From contig JAJIRX010000325.1 of the NCBI GenBank assembly GCA_023853785.1, positions 35,324 through 99,323 of the forward strand: a stretch of DNA of 64,000 bases, in the 5' to 3' direction. The stretch is from Psilocybe azurescens. Taxonomy: Eukaryota > Basidiomycota > Agaricomycetes > Agaricales > Agrocybaceae. Positions 37,852 through 49,385 of the stretch are shown in pieces. The position numbers were made by a program, and so were the translations under genes. The notes below the pieces were generated by a model. The model searched no databases, had not been told where the DNA came from, and saw only the letters and a list, made by a program, of their open reading frames with translations. Each line of letters starts with the position of its first letter. Position 1 is the first letter of the stretch.

Positions 37852-39177
37852 ATGTCTATGCCTGACATTCCATTCCCAGTCAACGTTCAAGAGAATGAAA
37901 TTAGCGGCAACTTCAATAGCTCAATGCTTTTTAATTTTCTCATGGGTAAATCTCAACTCCTGTGCATATCATCAACACAAACTTATGTGCATCAGGCATT
38001 TACACTATGGTATATGGAGGAACCATGTACCTTCACCGTGAATTCTTCCCTTCAACTTGAAAAATACTTTACCAATGATGTGTTCCACAGTATCCAAGAA
38101 GCCTGTGAATTCAAATCGTCACATCATTCTTTCAGCAATTTCTGTGCTCTATTTTCTTTGCTTCCTGGACTTCATTATGGAATGGTACTACCTTAATTGG
38201 ACAATTGTGATTACCGGAGATACACGAGAATTAATCTTTTGGGGAACAATGGGAGAGGGCTCTCAATGGACCTGGGTAATCAGTGACTTTCTATTGAATT
38301 TCTTGTTGATTATTTCCGATGGGCTATTGGTTGGTCATCATTTTTGATTATTACTTAATTCTTACGAACGTCTCAACAGATATGGAGATGCTACCACGTC
38401 TGGGGACAATCATTCTGGGCGATTTCGGTTCCATTCATACTTTTAGTCGCAGAATGTGGTAAGTCCCGTGGATAAAGGCCTGGCATGAATACTTCCTGTA
38501 ATGACATGTCATTGCAGGTCTATTTATTACGACAACGGTTTTAAATACAAAATTGAGCCATATAACCAGTGACGCAAACGCTAATCTATTCAATAGTATC
38601 TTCAGTGCTACGCCATTTGTATCATTGGGCACCACTGTGATTACAACATTTCTCATTGGTTACAAAATATATTCCGTCTCTCGATTAGATGGTTCAGGAT
38701 CCAAAAGACTATTCAATCGCATTGTGATAACGATCATCGAGTCAGCTGCAGCTTATGCATTTGTACTTCTCCTCTATGCCATCTCCTTCATTGTTCCATC
38801 ATTCGGCGTCTTGGGATCTCCCTTGAGTGAAGCTGAATATTACATCGAAACAATTGTCACTATTATCGCAGTACGTGTCCTCTAATTATGGTTTTGCGCG
38901 TCCCGTATCTCTAACCTAGAAGCAGGGGATGGCACCAACAATTCTGGTTGCCAGAATTGCTACAAACCACAACCACACAGTTACATTCTCCAAAATAACT
39001 CACATATCTGGCTTGAAATTTGGATCACAGCAAGACAATGACAGCGGCCACAGTGGACATGGCATCGGAGGAGACGTTAACGTCCCAGTTTATACAGACG
39101 ATGCGGGGCTGATGCCCGTAGTCGAAGTGAACAGGGAATACAGCACAGATGCCACATCTGGGGACAATCAGGTCTAA
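37852..39177 (+). CDS. Seven-helix membrane protein (basidiomycete DUF6533-like family)
   Basis: Start ATG 37852 (MSMPDIPFPVNVQENEIS). All exons join in frame by GT-AG introns: after FNFLM (37,945-37,998), after YGGTMYLH (about 38,037-38,088), after DGLL (to IWRCYHVWGQSFWAISVPF), after LLVAECG and after TIIA. Hydrophobic segments include AISVLYFLCFLDFIMEWYYL, FLLNFLLIIS, LFITTTVL, PFVSLGTTVITTFLIGYKIY, IIESAAAYAFVLLLYAI and AGMAPTILVARIA. A polar C-terminal tail ends at 39177. Family members are mushroom 7TM proteins of unknown ligand. It is one of the few multi-exon genes here with no frameshift, so consensus errors are not universal. Confidence 0.75.
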
Positions 39178-40154
39178 CACGTATTGCGGTAAAGAAATAG
39201 CAGGTGATGGCGGGTCCATTCGACATCAAATATCATTTTTTCTTTTCCTCTTCCTCTTCCTTAAATTTATATTTAACATTCTATGATTGGTACACGTCAA
39301 AGCAGCAGTTGATCTGTCGATTTTGTAATACCTTCGTTCTTGTTTTTACATTCCTTTTTAATAATAAGTTTCTCCTTCTCGTTTTCCCTACTGTAAGTGA
39401 ATTGTGTCTAGTAATCAATAAGTGGGTCCTTATGCTATATTCTCGGCTTCACTGAACTAAATATATCTGTAGCACTGGAATTGATTCACACGATATGTCT
39501 GATCGGCAGGACAGCGCAGTCTAAATGTCTGCGGGATATGACCGTCAAGCGCTGAGTTATTGACTCTCACTCATTACATCACATTGTAATTTGAGCTTGA
39601 ATGTCTCTGAGTACTCTCATCGTGTCTCAAACTATCGGAACTGCGAGTTGCACTGAGACGCAGAGGTCAGCTACTCTCCTCATAGGTATGTGGGTCCGTC
39701 TATTTCGCACACTTCCATGGCCTCTCCGTTCCATGCTTTTCTGTCATACTCTCAATACGTCCCTTTCCTTCTTATTCACCCAGGAATCCAACACAACCAT
39801 TAATCCAGAACCATCCATTCAAATTTTTTATCTTGGTCCTATCGCACACATCCACGCACACGTGCGCACCCCCTCCTCCTCAACAACCCACTCGTTACAT
39901 CACCCTGCTATTGAATCCAGCCCAAAATCCCTCAATCTGTACGTTCTCCTCTCGGAATGTATCGATAACGAGTCAAAAGCTCGTATTATGTTCTTATATG
40001 CAAGAGTACACGTGTGGTGCGAGCCGAGGGCGGGGGCTGTGAGAACTCCTGAATTGTCTTAGTGGGTTGGGAGGAGCGAGTTGCAATATGTACCTATTAA
40101 GCTTCTATGCGCTGTTTGTGAGCATTTCTGAACAATTATAGGTAGAGAATGGAG
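39178..40154. other. No recognised gene
   Basis: A 153-codon + frame at 39601-40062 has no resemblance to known families and no splice partners. Confidence 0.35.
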
Positions 40155-40400
40155 AGAAATGACGTTAGCGTGGACAGAGACAATGGATAGGGAGCGGAAA
40201 CATATACATTTACATGAATGCAGCCTACAGGACACCACCCACAACACAACGACCTGAGCACTCGCACAGAGCGGCATGGAGAGGTGTTCTGTTGCCTATT
40301 ACAATCCATGCCGTAGATTATGAGCCTGGAACAGATGAAGGAGAGTGTCAAAGTCAAGGTCAAGGTCATGGGTAGGTAAACCCACGCAAAATCATCGAAT
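40155..40400 (+). repeat. Dispersed repeat R1, copy c (diverged, short)
   Basis: Shares GATAGGGA, the CATATrCATTTrCAT block, ATGAGCCTGGAACA, and the AAGTCAAGGTCAAGGTCATGGG counterpart of the EGRGRGRG-encoding end of copies a and b. Confidence 0.6.
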
Positions 40401-41566
40401 CCAAATGTAGAGGGACCCTCACTGCATATCATGGGGAAGATCGCAGAAGAGTTATGAGGGGACCGTATGGTTGTATGGAATATGTAATGGGTAGATGGAT
40501 CAGGGCTCTGCTGAGTCTGAATGCCAATGGTATTATGAGTACCTGAGACGACCAACTTTCTAGCTTAACTTGAGATCGAGACATTCTGGATGCTTGAAGA
40601 GTTCTGCTCAGAAACTCGACGCTTCGGTCTTGACCCTCAACCCAACCTTAACCATGGACAACACCGTCCTTTTTCCCCCACAAAGAAGGCTCTCTCATCC
40701 CTCAACACGACGTTCGAAATCTGTACAATTATTAAGGGGCACGATATATAATAAACGTGTTCGTGAAATGCATTCATTAGAGCTGGGGTTACTGTTATGG
40801 ATGCCGGGCATAATATCGTTGAGAATGGGAGTGTGGATATGGATGTGGATGTTAATGATGACATGGATGGGTCATCAGTAAGAGAATAAGACAATGAGGC
40901 TAGCACATGGGCACCATTCAGCGGAATCAAAGTACTGGTCAGAAACATGCATGCCTCACCCTCTCGATCCTATCCTGACAGTAGAGCTCAGATCTTGCAT
41001 AACCATCTCTATATCACCTCCTGATATTTTATGCGTTGCTGCTCTGCACAATGAGAGTAGAAAAGAACGGATGATATATGATTCTCGTGTATGCAGGTTG
41101 GGCAAAAACCGAAAATAGAGGCCGTGTGTGTTATCTAGGGAAGTACATCTGCATCAGAGCTGATCAGAAAAGACAGTTGGTATGTGAACATGGCTTGAAG
41201 GCTTGCAACACCGGGAGACATAGGAGGGCACTTTTAATATATTGTAAGGATACAACGGTAGGTGGTAGTGTGAAGCAGACATATTATTCATCGTTCACTA
41301 ATGCACAGCCAAACACGAGAGGGGATTCATTGATTCGTCATTGGATATAAAGAGCAAGTTACGTTCTTCTGATAGTCCTGATCAGCTTGAGTAGAGAGGT
41401 GAGTGGATATTTGAGAGTGCTATTTATAATATGAATCGATTATCAGATCACGGGGAGCCAAACTAAAGAACGAATGGAATAACATTCGGTCAGTGATGGA
41501 TTGATGGGTCTAGACCTGTAATCACGTGTAAATCTCTTCTAAATAATATCAAACGATCATCCTACC
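40401..41566. other. No recognised gene
   Basis: Short frames only. Confidence 0.4.
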
Positions 41567-42090
41567 GCGATGTATATAGCGCAGAACAGTGCGATACACC
41601 TCCACGTACAGGAACCCGCGTTCACCGGGTCGGGATACCGCCCTTATCTGAACCCTGAGACGGGTGGGGAGACTCCATTTGGTGATCATCTCATCGCTGT
41701 GTTCAATGTACGTTTCTCTTCTCTTCTATTTCCTTGTATTCTTTTACTGTTTTTTCCAACCTGCTCCGTTATCGTTCGTTAATAAAATACACACATTCCG
41801 AACCCTTGTCGATCCTCCCTTTATAAAAGTTCATTCTCAGGGTTTTTCCTCCTATGCGCCGCTGGGTACATTCTGGCAAGACTGATATTCTGGATACGCA
41901 GACTCAACAGGTACGCATACGCTCTCCCCACTATTTCTGATTCGCTCCACGGCTATACTTTATATATTTCTCATATTAAAGTTTAAAATTATAGCAAATC
42001 AACGGAACCAACGTATCGCTCTTCACATCCGCACTGCTCTTCTCCGGAGTCACCTTTTACTTGACGCTGGTACGCCGTCCCGCTTTGTGA
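41567..42090 (+). other. Coding-like exons of unknown family
   Basis: A frame GYRPYLNPETGGETPFGDHL ends at a GT donor (about 41,707). A later block INGTNVSLFTSALLFSGVTF lies between AG near 41,995 and GT near 42,070. They may be 5' exons of the carrier pseudogene downstream or of another lost gene. I cannot decide. Confidence 0.35.
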
Positions 42091-42169
42091 TTTGAAATTC
42101 GTTATTCGTGATGAGACTTTCGGTGAGTTTCTGAAAAGCTCAAAGAACTCTGAGTAATACCGATATGGT

Positions 42170-43852
42170 TCAAAATTATCACCGGCGTCTCGATGGTCAT
42201 AGGCCGGATCCTGGGCTGGACGTTCTAGTTGAAGAAGGCGCAGCTGTACGCATGCACTCCGTCATTCCTTTCTTCTACTAACCCGCACAACACATCCTCA
42301 CGCACGCACGCAGGAGCTTAATCGTGACCGCCACGATATTTATGAACTCCAATGCGCTCCTCATCACGCTTATGCAGAGTCTCATCGTCTGAGTCCCCGA
42401 ATTTCCATGAGGCTGGGACGACAACAATCACACAATGCTCGGACGCGCGCTGACGTATTTGACGATGTACAGTATGCCGGGGATGGTAGTATGTGGCTTT
42501 GCTTTTGCTTTTGCTTTTGCTTTTTCTCTTGTTCTCTTTCTTGCATTATCTACCTCGATCCTACCTATCTCCTATCACTCTCGTCTATTCCCTGCCCTTC
42601 TCGTCTTCCTTTCTCTTTTCTTTTCTTTCCCATCCCCATCCCATTCACGCTTACCCCATGATCCTTATTCACATACATTCACTAATACATCCCTTCCTTC
42701 TATGAAACCACAGGACCGGGATAGCTACTTCATAAGCCTCTCGCGCGCCGACACCATCCTCACACCACCTGCGATCGTCTTATCCTCATCCACAAACACG
42801 CCTTCTGCATCCATCCCAATGCACGATACCGACCTTCACGACGATAGGGAAGGTGAGCGCACGCCATTCCTCGTGGACTTCGCCGACCAGGGAGAGAAAA
42901 CAAGCCACGTTTTAAGGGTGCACGCGTTGAGCTCGATGCTCGTGCATTCGCATTCGTTGGCGTCGAAGAAGAGGGTGGCGGTAAAATTCACGGAGTCGCT
43001 GTCGTCACCCCATATCCGGAGTCCCTGATACCAGGACAGCATCACGCAACAGGCCCAACACGGCATTCTCCAACTCATTCTCGAATCGTCCGAATGAAAG
43101 CCATGCAGATTGGCCTGCGTGGGATATCAGTGTCGGTATTTCCACTACTTCCGGCTCTGGGGTGGATCTGCTGCACATTGGGACACATTAGAATTGCAAA
43201 CGCGGGATAGTGGCAATGGCAAAGGAACAAGAAAAAAGAAAAAGGAGGGGATGAGTGGGATGGGTCGGATGGGGTCGGAAACCAGGACGGTCTACTCGTG
43301 ATCTCAGCTCACGCACGCCGCTGATCGTGCCTGCGACGAAGGGCGAGCCGCGATTGGCATGCTTTGTTTGAGGAGTGAGTTTTTTCTTTTCTATTTTGAG
43401 TTTGATTTTGTGGCGCATTCTTTTCTCTGTGTTGTAAGAGCAGGATATATGCGCTCTTCCTTCCTTCCTTCCTCTCCTTTCATTTTTTCCGTTTGTATTC
43501 TATAATCCGCCTTTCTTCGTTGTTCGATTACGGATCGTTCGTCATTCTTTAGTCTCGATGCCTCGAATATTCTTCCTCTTCTCACTCTTCACTTCCCTTT
43601 TCTACTTTCTCCTCCTCCTCACAACAAGATTCACTGACCAACCCTCCCTCTCAAAGCCAAATGTTCGCTGTTGTCAACACCCTCCTCAGCTCCGCGTCCG
43701 CTCTCACCCTGGCGCAGATCACGTCCACCGGCTCATCGGGAATTTCGTTCGAGCAGCTCATCAGCTGGAGGGTATTTTGGAGCTATTGTGTGTTGATACT
43801 GGTTGTTATTTTGGGGAGCGTGTTGGATGGGTTGTGGTTGACGGAGCTTTAG
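42170..43852 (+). pseudogene. Auxin efflux carrier-type (AEC) membrane transporter, decayed
   Basis: Blocks in order on +: IITGVSMVIGRILGW, VTATIFMNSNALLITLMQS, GWDDNNHTMLGRALTYL, a long polar loop (about 42,720-43,025, DTDLHDDREGERTPFLVDF), RDWHALFEE, and the C-terminus FAVVNTLLSSASALTLAQIT then FEQLISWRVFWSYCVLIL ending at 43852. The FMNSN..PIALMQS, MLGRALTYL and SPPALTLAQIT signatures are those of fungal AEC-family carriers, whose ten-helix members sit in ER or plasma membrane. Stops fall within the FMNSN exon and in the loop-to-C-terminal region, and several introns are very pyrimidine-rich. Substrate unknown. Confidence 0.65.
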
Positions 43853-44109
43853 GATTGGGATTTTGGAAGAGGTCGGTATGGATGGATATAGGTTATTTTG
43901 AGGTGGCCGGAAGGTATCGGTCATCTTGCGATGGGTGGTTTTTCTTGTTTTTGTTTTTCTACTTTTCCTTCTTTTACGCTGCGCTTGGCGGGGCGATCGT
44001 CCTCGATTCATTGCTTTATTTTAATTCCCCCTCTTCGTATCGTTGCTTCACAGTCCGATTGCGATGCATACTCATACATTACTAACACTCACAGGTAGAA
44101 TTTTACTTG

Positions 44110-45120
44110 TTTTGTACAATTTTCACTTACTTTACTCACATACTTAGTAGTTCTTGACGGGAATCAGAAAATGTGCGTGACAAAGTTGCGTGCTTGCGTG
44201 CGCTCGAGTGCCACGCAAGTGCACGCAAACAAATATGCGCAACATTTGCGTGCATTTGCACAGACTTCGATTGTACAAGCGTGAACATGGGCAACTTGCT
44301 TAATTCACTTGGTCAATTCAATATATATGTGCGTGTATTACCGATCAATAAATTGAGGGAAACAGGTCAAACTGTCTAATACTAACTTGTGATATCTTAT
44401 ATCTATGGTTAATTAGCTCTTGCCTCTCTTCCTCTTCTTCGAAATGGGTCTCAACCTGGGGCAAAGTTGCACTGGTAAATTTTCTCCTGGCTTTGACTTC
44501 AGAAAGTCAATATAGTTAGGTCCCTGCTTGGAGAATTAAAGACATTAGACACGTTTGAGATAGGTAAAACCTCAACAAAAAATACTGGAACCACCTCCAT
44601 TTCATTATCATCTCCTACTCTCTCTGAGTTTACTTACTTCTCTGATTGAGAATGAGAGAGTGAACAGGGTATATTTCTAGAAGGTACGTCCCACACTGCG
44701 ATTCATTTTCTCTGAGTCAGGATCGGAATCACAATGAGTTCTGCTCGCTGAAATTATAGTAGTAATTCGATATACAGGACGCTTCACAGGGAGGGCATTC
44801 ACGCAGTCTACAACTGCAGTAGTCTGAGCTCTTCCCAGGCTCTGTGACTGGAAGGAGAAGATTGATAGGGAAAATAAACATATGTATTTACGTCCGTGAC
44901 ACATGTCTACAGAACATGTCGACTCTTGACACCTGCAATGCCACTACGTTAGCAGTAGTACTGAGCACGACGGAGTGTCGACCGGGTGCTCATTATGTTC
45001 AGCCGGTTGTTCTTCCGCCCATGCATGAGCCTGGAACATACGGAGGAAATAGTGAAGGTCGAGGTCGAGGCAGAGGTCGTAGTCATAGGTAAAAAACTTG
45101 AATAGAATTCTAAGATCCAA
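44110..45120 (+). repeat. Dispersed repeat R1, copy b
   Basis: Matches 8915-9505 with an extra ~480 bp between the TTACTTTACTCACATACT block and the GAATGAGAGAGTGxACAGGGTA block. The + frame near its end reads PMHEPGTYGGNSEGRGRGRG. The extra segment has a dense TGCGTGC/GCACGCA microrepeat at 44,170-44,265. Confidence 0.8.
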
Positions 45121-47269
45121 TAGGCCGTAGATTCATTTACATACAGCATGAACCTCGAATCAGTGATCGCCATTCAGACCAATAGCTGCTGGCTGAAGGA
45201 TGATTCACTTGGTCCTCTCTTCTCTTCTTTTCAAAGTTGTCTCAAGGTTACTTGCACCCCACGCGAGAGAAGTCAATCAACGACGCAATATTCTTTCAAA
45301 TGGATTGAACATAAAACGATTACCCGTCCAGTAAGTAAAGATGTGAGTCGTTATCATGTATTGTATTTTATTAATAATGTCGTCGTGTTTCCTCGAGCCA
45401 AATCGGCGTCGTCTTAGCTCCTGCATGAGATCGTCATCTCACCAAGAGCCAATAGCGAGTGAAGGAGACAAGAGAGAGCACAATATATGGGTAGGGCGGT
45501 GCATGGCTTACATGTAGTGACATAATTGTTGTGATGTCCAAATCGTGTGTAGAAATCCATAAACCAAAAATCAAATCGCGATCGCAAAGAGGGTCACAAG
45601 TTAGCGAGCGAATAAAAGAATTAACACGACGCTCCCAGAACTCGACTCAAGCACCGTCCGTAGAACGGTTACGGAAGAGTGCAAGGGATATCATCGCTTT
45701 TACTCGGCACTCGGACTCGCGGGTTGGATGTGGTAGTAGAACGAAGATGGAGGGTGCTGCGAAAATGAAAAATAAAGCCACACATCAGAAGAGGTCCACA
45801 TGAAAAAAAAACCAAGTTGGACGACTCGAGAAGCAGAAGGATTCAGGCAAACATTGAAGCGATCGACTCGACAAAAAATCAAGGCGGAGAATGTATAGGG
45901 GATAGGATGGTTGGATCTGGACCTGAGCTTCGAATCCAGTCCGCTCCAGTGTACAATGCTTTGCTGAGCGCGGTATTGGGAGATTGAAAAGTAAAGGCGG
46001 TCAAGGATAAACAGTGGAAGGTAAAAGTGCGAACGAAAGGCAGATGTTGAAAGTTGAAAAGAGAACTGAAAAAGTGGGGGTAGAGAACAAAGTGAAAGTG
46101 CAGACAGAGGGTGGCAAGTCGGTGGCGTGTGCCAGAAGGGGCATGACAAGGGGAAAAGGACTGGCGAGAAGAATAGATAGGCGGGAGGATGAACAATGCG
46201 AATGTGAATTTAAAGACATAAATCAAATACCAAAACATCAAAATTCCATCGTTATTCATAAATTACAACGCACGCACCAATGTACGCCCTCCTCCAATCA
46301 ATAATTCATCCCTGCATACCAATCCACAACCGACGACAGATCGTACCCCTCCTCCATCTCCTGCATGCAGCCTTCTTCTCCCACTTCAGCAGCCCACGCA
46401 CACGTCCGCAATCTACTCCTCGTACCTCTACCTCTGCCTCTCTTCCCGTTAGCACTATAACCACTGCAACCGACGCTGCCGAACCCCTTACGCGCAGGCA
46501 TCACGCGTTGCTTCATGAGCAGAAACGCGATCGTGTACGACGTGGGCAGGACAGTGCGGCGCCGGCGTGCCGACTTGGAGACAGACAAGGGTTCGGGGAG
46601 AGTGGTGGAGGGGAGGAACAGATGAGGCGGGCACGTACCTGGGTGGCAGCCAACGCACAGGTCCACAACCTTCACCTTAGGTCCCGTTTGATATGGACAT
46701 TATCATTGGTTTTCGGCTCATTGGAACAGAACCAGACATCACCAAAAGCTTTTCACGATGCCAGCGTTACACGGGGCTTCATTAGCAGAGCCGCATATAA
46801 GATATCATGGGGTGGCATTGACTTGGTGCTTTTGGGACAGGTAAGAGTGGAGGAGGAGGGCGCGAGGATTAAATGGGGCCGACTGATACTCGAGCTGGTA
46901 CCTGACCTTAAGTCCCCATGCACCTCATCCCCATCGTCCTCTTCTTGACCACCTTTCTCTTGCAAGGGCCTGATCACTAAAATAGCACCCACAGCCTTGA
47001 TAAACTGTATAGCAGTATCAAATTGACGTCCAGCGATTCATAGCTATCTAGAAAGGAGGAGGATGACATGGTTCGGGTATCGAACTGAACGTTACTCGAG
47101 TATTCAGCAACATTTTTTACGCAACACGTGAGTGATCGTTACGTAATTATTTTCCATCTGCCTAACCACGAACTTCAAACCAAATCTGTCGTCATCGTTC
47201 ACATTGTCAAGCTGCCCTTCATTAAATGCCATCAGCACGCTCTATCGACTCAGTAATATGTTCCATCTC
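45121..47269. other. No confidently identified gene
   Basis: Long frames occur on both strands (46,280-46,948 + and 46,298-46,675 -), but they overlap and are Ser/Arg/Pro-rich with no family match. Confidence 0.4.
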
Positions 47270-48640
47270 ACCCTCACACCTACCCCAGACTCCGTACTAC
47301 ATGTTCCCCGAACTCATGCAAGGAAAGTCGTACGACTCAAAATTGACATCTGGTGATTGGACAGCCTGATATACGAGCTCTGCGCGCTCGAACTGCCCTT
47401 CCACGAAGCCAAGACCCACTCAGAATTTGGTATCTTCATCCTGTAAGATTATCTGTCGTTCGTATATCTCCAAACAACCGGGATTAATATATTGTGGGCG
47501 TATAGCAACAGCCAAATCTCACCACCACCACCACCACCACCACCACCCGCGGATAATCATAGGCTCCCACCTCTGTCATCAAGTGCATGCTTAATCTCAA
47601 CGTACGTGCCATCTAGACTACCCTATATTCTAATCATATTCAATTTTCATCCTCAAGCCTGCTATGCGCTCCTCTCCGGCCTAGCTCCTCCAGCATGAAC
47701 GCCTCGAGCTCGTCAACAAGATCACTGAGACCGAAAAGGCGTGCGCGGTTTTCATTTCCAACGCTCATCTTCTTCTCCTTCTCTGCACGCGATTCCTAAA
47801 GTCTACCGTGCCATTTTATCCACCAAGGAACACGAAGTTTCGGGCACAAGCACAACCTACGCGGGTGAACAACACCTCACCTCCGTGTTCACCTTTAAAG
47901 ACCAAGAAATCGCCTCGCTCCAGTACCTCGTTTCCCAGCTGCACAAGCAGTTACGATCCTCGTCCTCGCAGACCCGACAACAAAAACCCCAATGCACCAG
48001 GCAGGACATCGAGCACGCGTCAAAGCAGGCCGTCGCACGGCTAGAAGAAAAGCTGCGCGTGTTGGTGAAACACGAAGAAAAAGTGGCGCCGGCGATCGCG
48101 AAACGCAAGGAGGAGATCATGGAGGCTCTTCGCGCGTGGGAGGTCAAGATCGATCAGCGTGTGTGCACCGGGAGGAGGCAGTGAGGAAGGAGGTGGAGGA
48201 GCGCGTGCAGTGGGTACTGGACAGAGAGGCGGCGCTGCGGGCGGGGAGCGGAGGCTGGAGGATGTAAGAGGGAGGTTGAGATGGAGATGAAGAAGGTTGA
48301 GGCTATGTTGGTGAAAGGTTCGTTCGTCTGTTTAGATCCTTCTCTTCTTGTTTTCTTGCCCTTTGTTTTAGGAGGCCAGCGTTGTTGTTTAAACAACAAC
48401 CCCACCAACACCAACACAAGCAACAACAGCACTACCACCAACACGAATGACAGCCACACTACAGCCACTACAAACCCCGCCCTCGAGACATCGCCTCCCG
48501 CCCATTCGCCACATACTGCTCCGAATTTATGTCCGGGTCCACAATAAAGGGCGTCGTGCTCACCCCCACCGGCGAGACGCTCGTCACACCTTCTCCCGCG
48601 GAGTTCGTAAGCCTGTTCACACCCTCGCCATTTAAGTAAG
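47270..48640 (+). pseudogene. NIMA/Kin3-type protein kinase, C-terminal half, decayed
   Basis: Blocks on +: TPYYMFPELMQGKSYDSK (activation-segment end, subdomain VIII), then in the next frame KIDIW.LDSLIYELCALELPF with EAKTHSEF (subdomain IX), HERLELVNKITETEK, SVFTFKDQEIASLQYLVSQL, a coiled coil rich in Glu/Arg (EHASKQAVARLEEK, EEAVRKEVEERVQWVLDREA), and the end KGVVLTPTGETLVTPSPAEF. This is the architecture of fungal NIMA-related mitotic kinases: kinase domain followed by a coiled-coil tail. The N-lobe (Gly loop, VAIK, HRD, DFG) is missing to the left. Stops and frame changes occur in the kinase part and before the tail, so it cannot encode an active kinase. Confidence 0.65.
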
Positions 48641-48889
48641 TGATTTCTTTTCATTTCTATGTGCTGCATGGGCGGGATGTATGCGCCTTTATTTCCTCCT
48701 TTTATTCCTTCATTATTTTTATACTTTGTGGCCTTCCTTTCCTAATCCTTTGGTCTTAATCCCTCAATCATTCTTCTTCTTCCCTTTTCCTTCGCCCCAT
48801 CGTCTTTACTTCTATTTTCTCCTCTCTCATTCCTACATCCTCCTTCTTACAACACAATTACTAACTAGCCCTTCCTCTCCCCTCACAGC

Positions 48890-49060
48890 GCAATATTCGT
48901 CGTCTTCCACTCTCCTGCTGTGCTCTCCGCTAGCGCTCACCCTCGCGCAGATCACGTCTGCCGACACATTGGTTGTCTCGTTCGGGAACGTGGTAGAGAG
49001 ATTTCGAGTTCAAAGGCGGCAAGAACGATTGGAGATGAGGTTGGCTAATAGTCAGTATTC
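48890..49060 (+). pseudogene. Second AEC carrier C-terminal fragment
   Basis: SPLALTLAQITSADTLVVSF aligns with SASALTLAQITSTGSSGISF of the carrier at 43.7 kb, at DNA as well as protein level, and is also preceded by a pyrimidine-rich intron-like stretch. The final helices are not recognisable. Confidence 0.6.
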
Positions 49061-49189
49061 TCCTCTTTTGTTCTTTTCCACTTCGAGCAATCACATGGAC
49101 ACGCATATATGTATAAACTCCAGTGACGCGCACATGGGAGGTGAAGCTTCATTTCCTTGCATATTAACTGGACGTGTATGCTAACGCGA

Positions 49190-49385
49190 ATGTATAGCAG
49201 AGCGAAATACCAGCTGTACGACGCCCTCGGCCGGCGCTTCTGGCGACAGCACCTCAAGCAACAACACATCAGCGCTCTCCTACATCGAGCTGCGCGTGAT
49301 GCTAGACTCGCTCGGGTTCACACTCGTCATGGCCACTGCCTGCTCATTCTTTTATCGTTGTGAAGGGGTGGCGAGGAAGTGGTTA
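49190..49385 (+). repeat. Duplicated module M, copy 1
   Basis: Aligns with 52,838-53,010: GAAATACCAGCyGTAyGACGCCCTC, then CTTCTGsC, CCTCAAGCA, and CTACmTCGAGCTGCGyG in order. One frame reads SYIELRVMLDSLGFTLVMAT. Family unknown. Confidence 0.65.

Noticed and set aside
38037..38088. Apparent frameshift in the 7TM gene
   Set aside because: A GTGAAT...CACAG intron restores the frame and the family pattern, so the gene is intact there.
42435..43028. 197-codon frame with a Phe/Leu-rich hydrophobic start
   Set aside because: The hydrophobic part is translation of a pyrimidine-rich intron inside the carrier pseudogene.
44170..44265. TGCGTGC/GCACGCA cluster as a possible CRISPR-like or structured array
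   Set aside because: Spacing is irregular, there are no unique spacers of fixed length, and the genome is eukaryotic.
46298..46992. Minus-strand frame with KVVDLCVGCHPG, reminiscent of expansin-like proteins
   Set aside because: Only about a dozen residues match, flanking frames are low complexity, and no second domain is visible.
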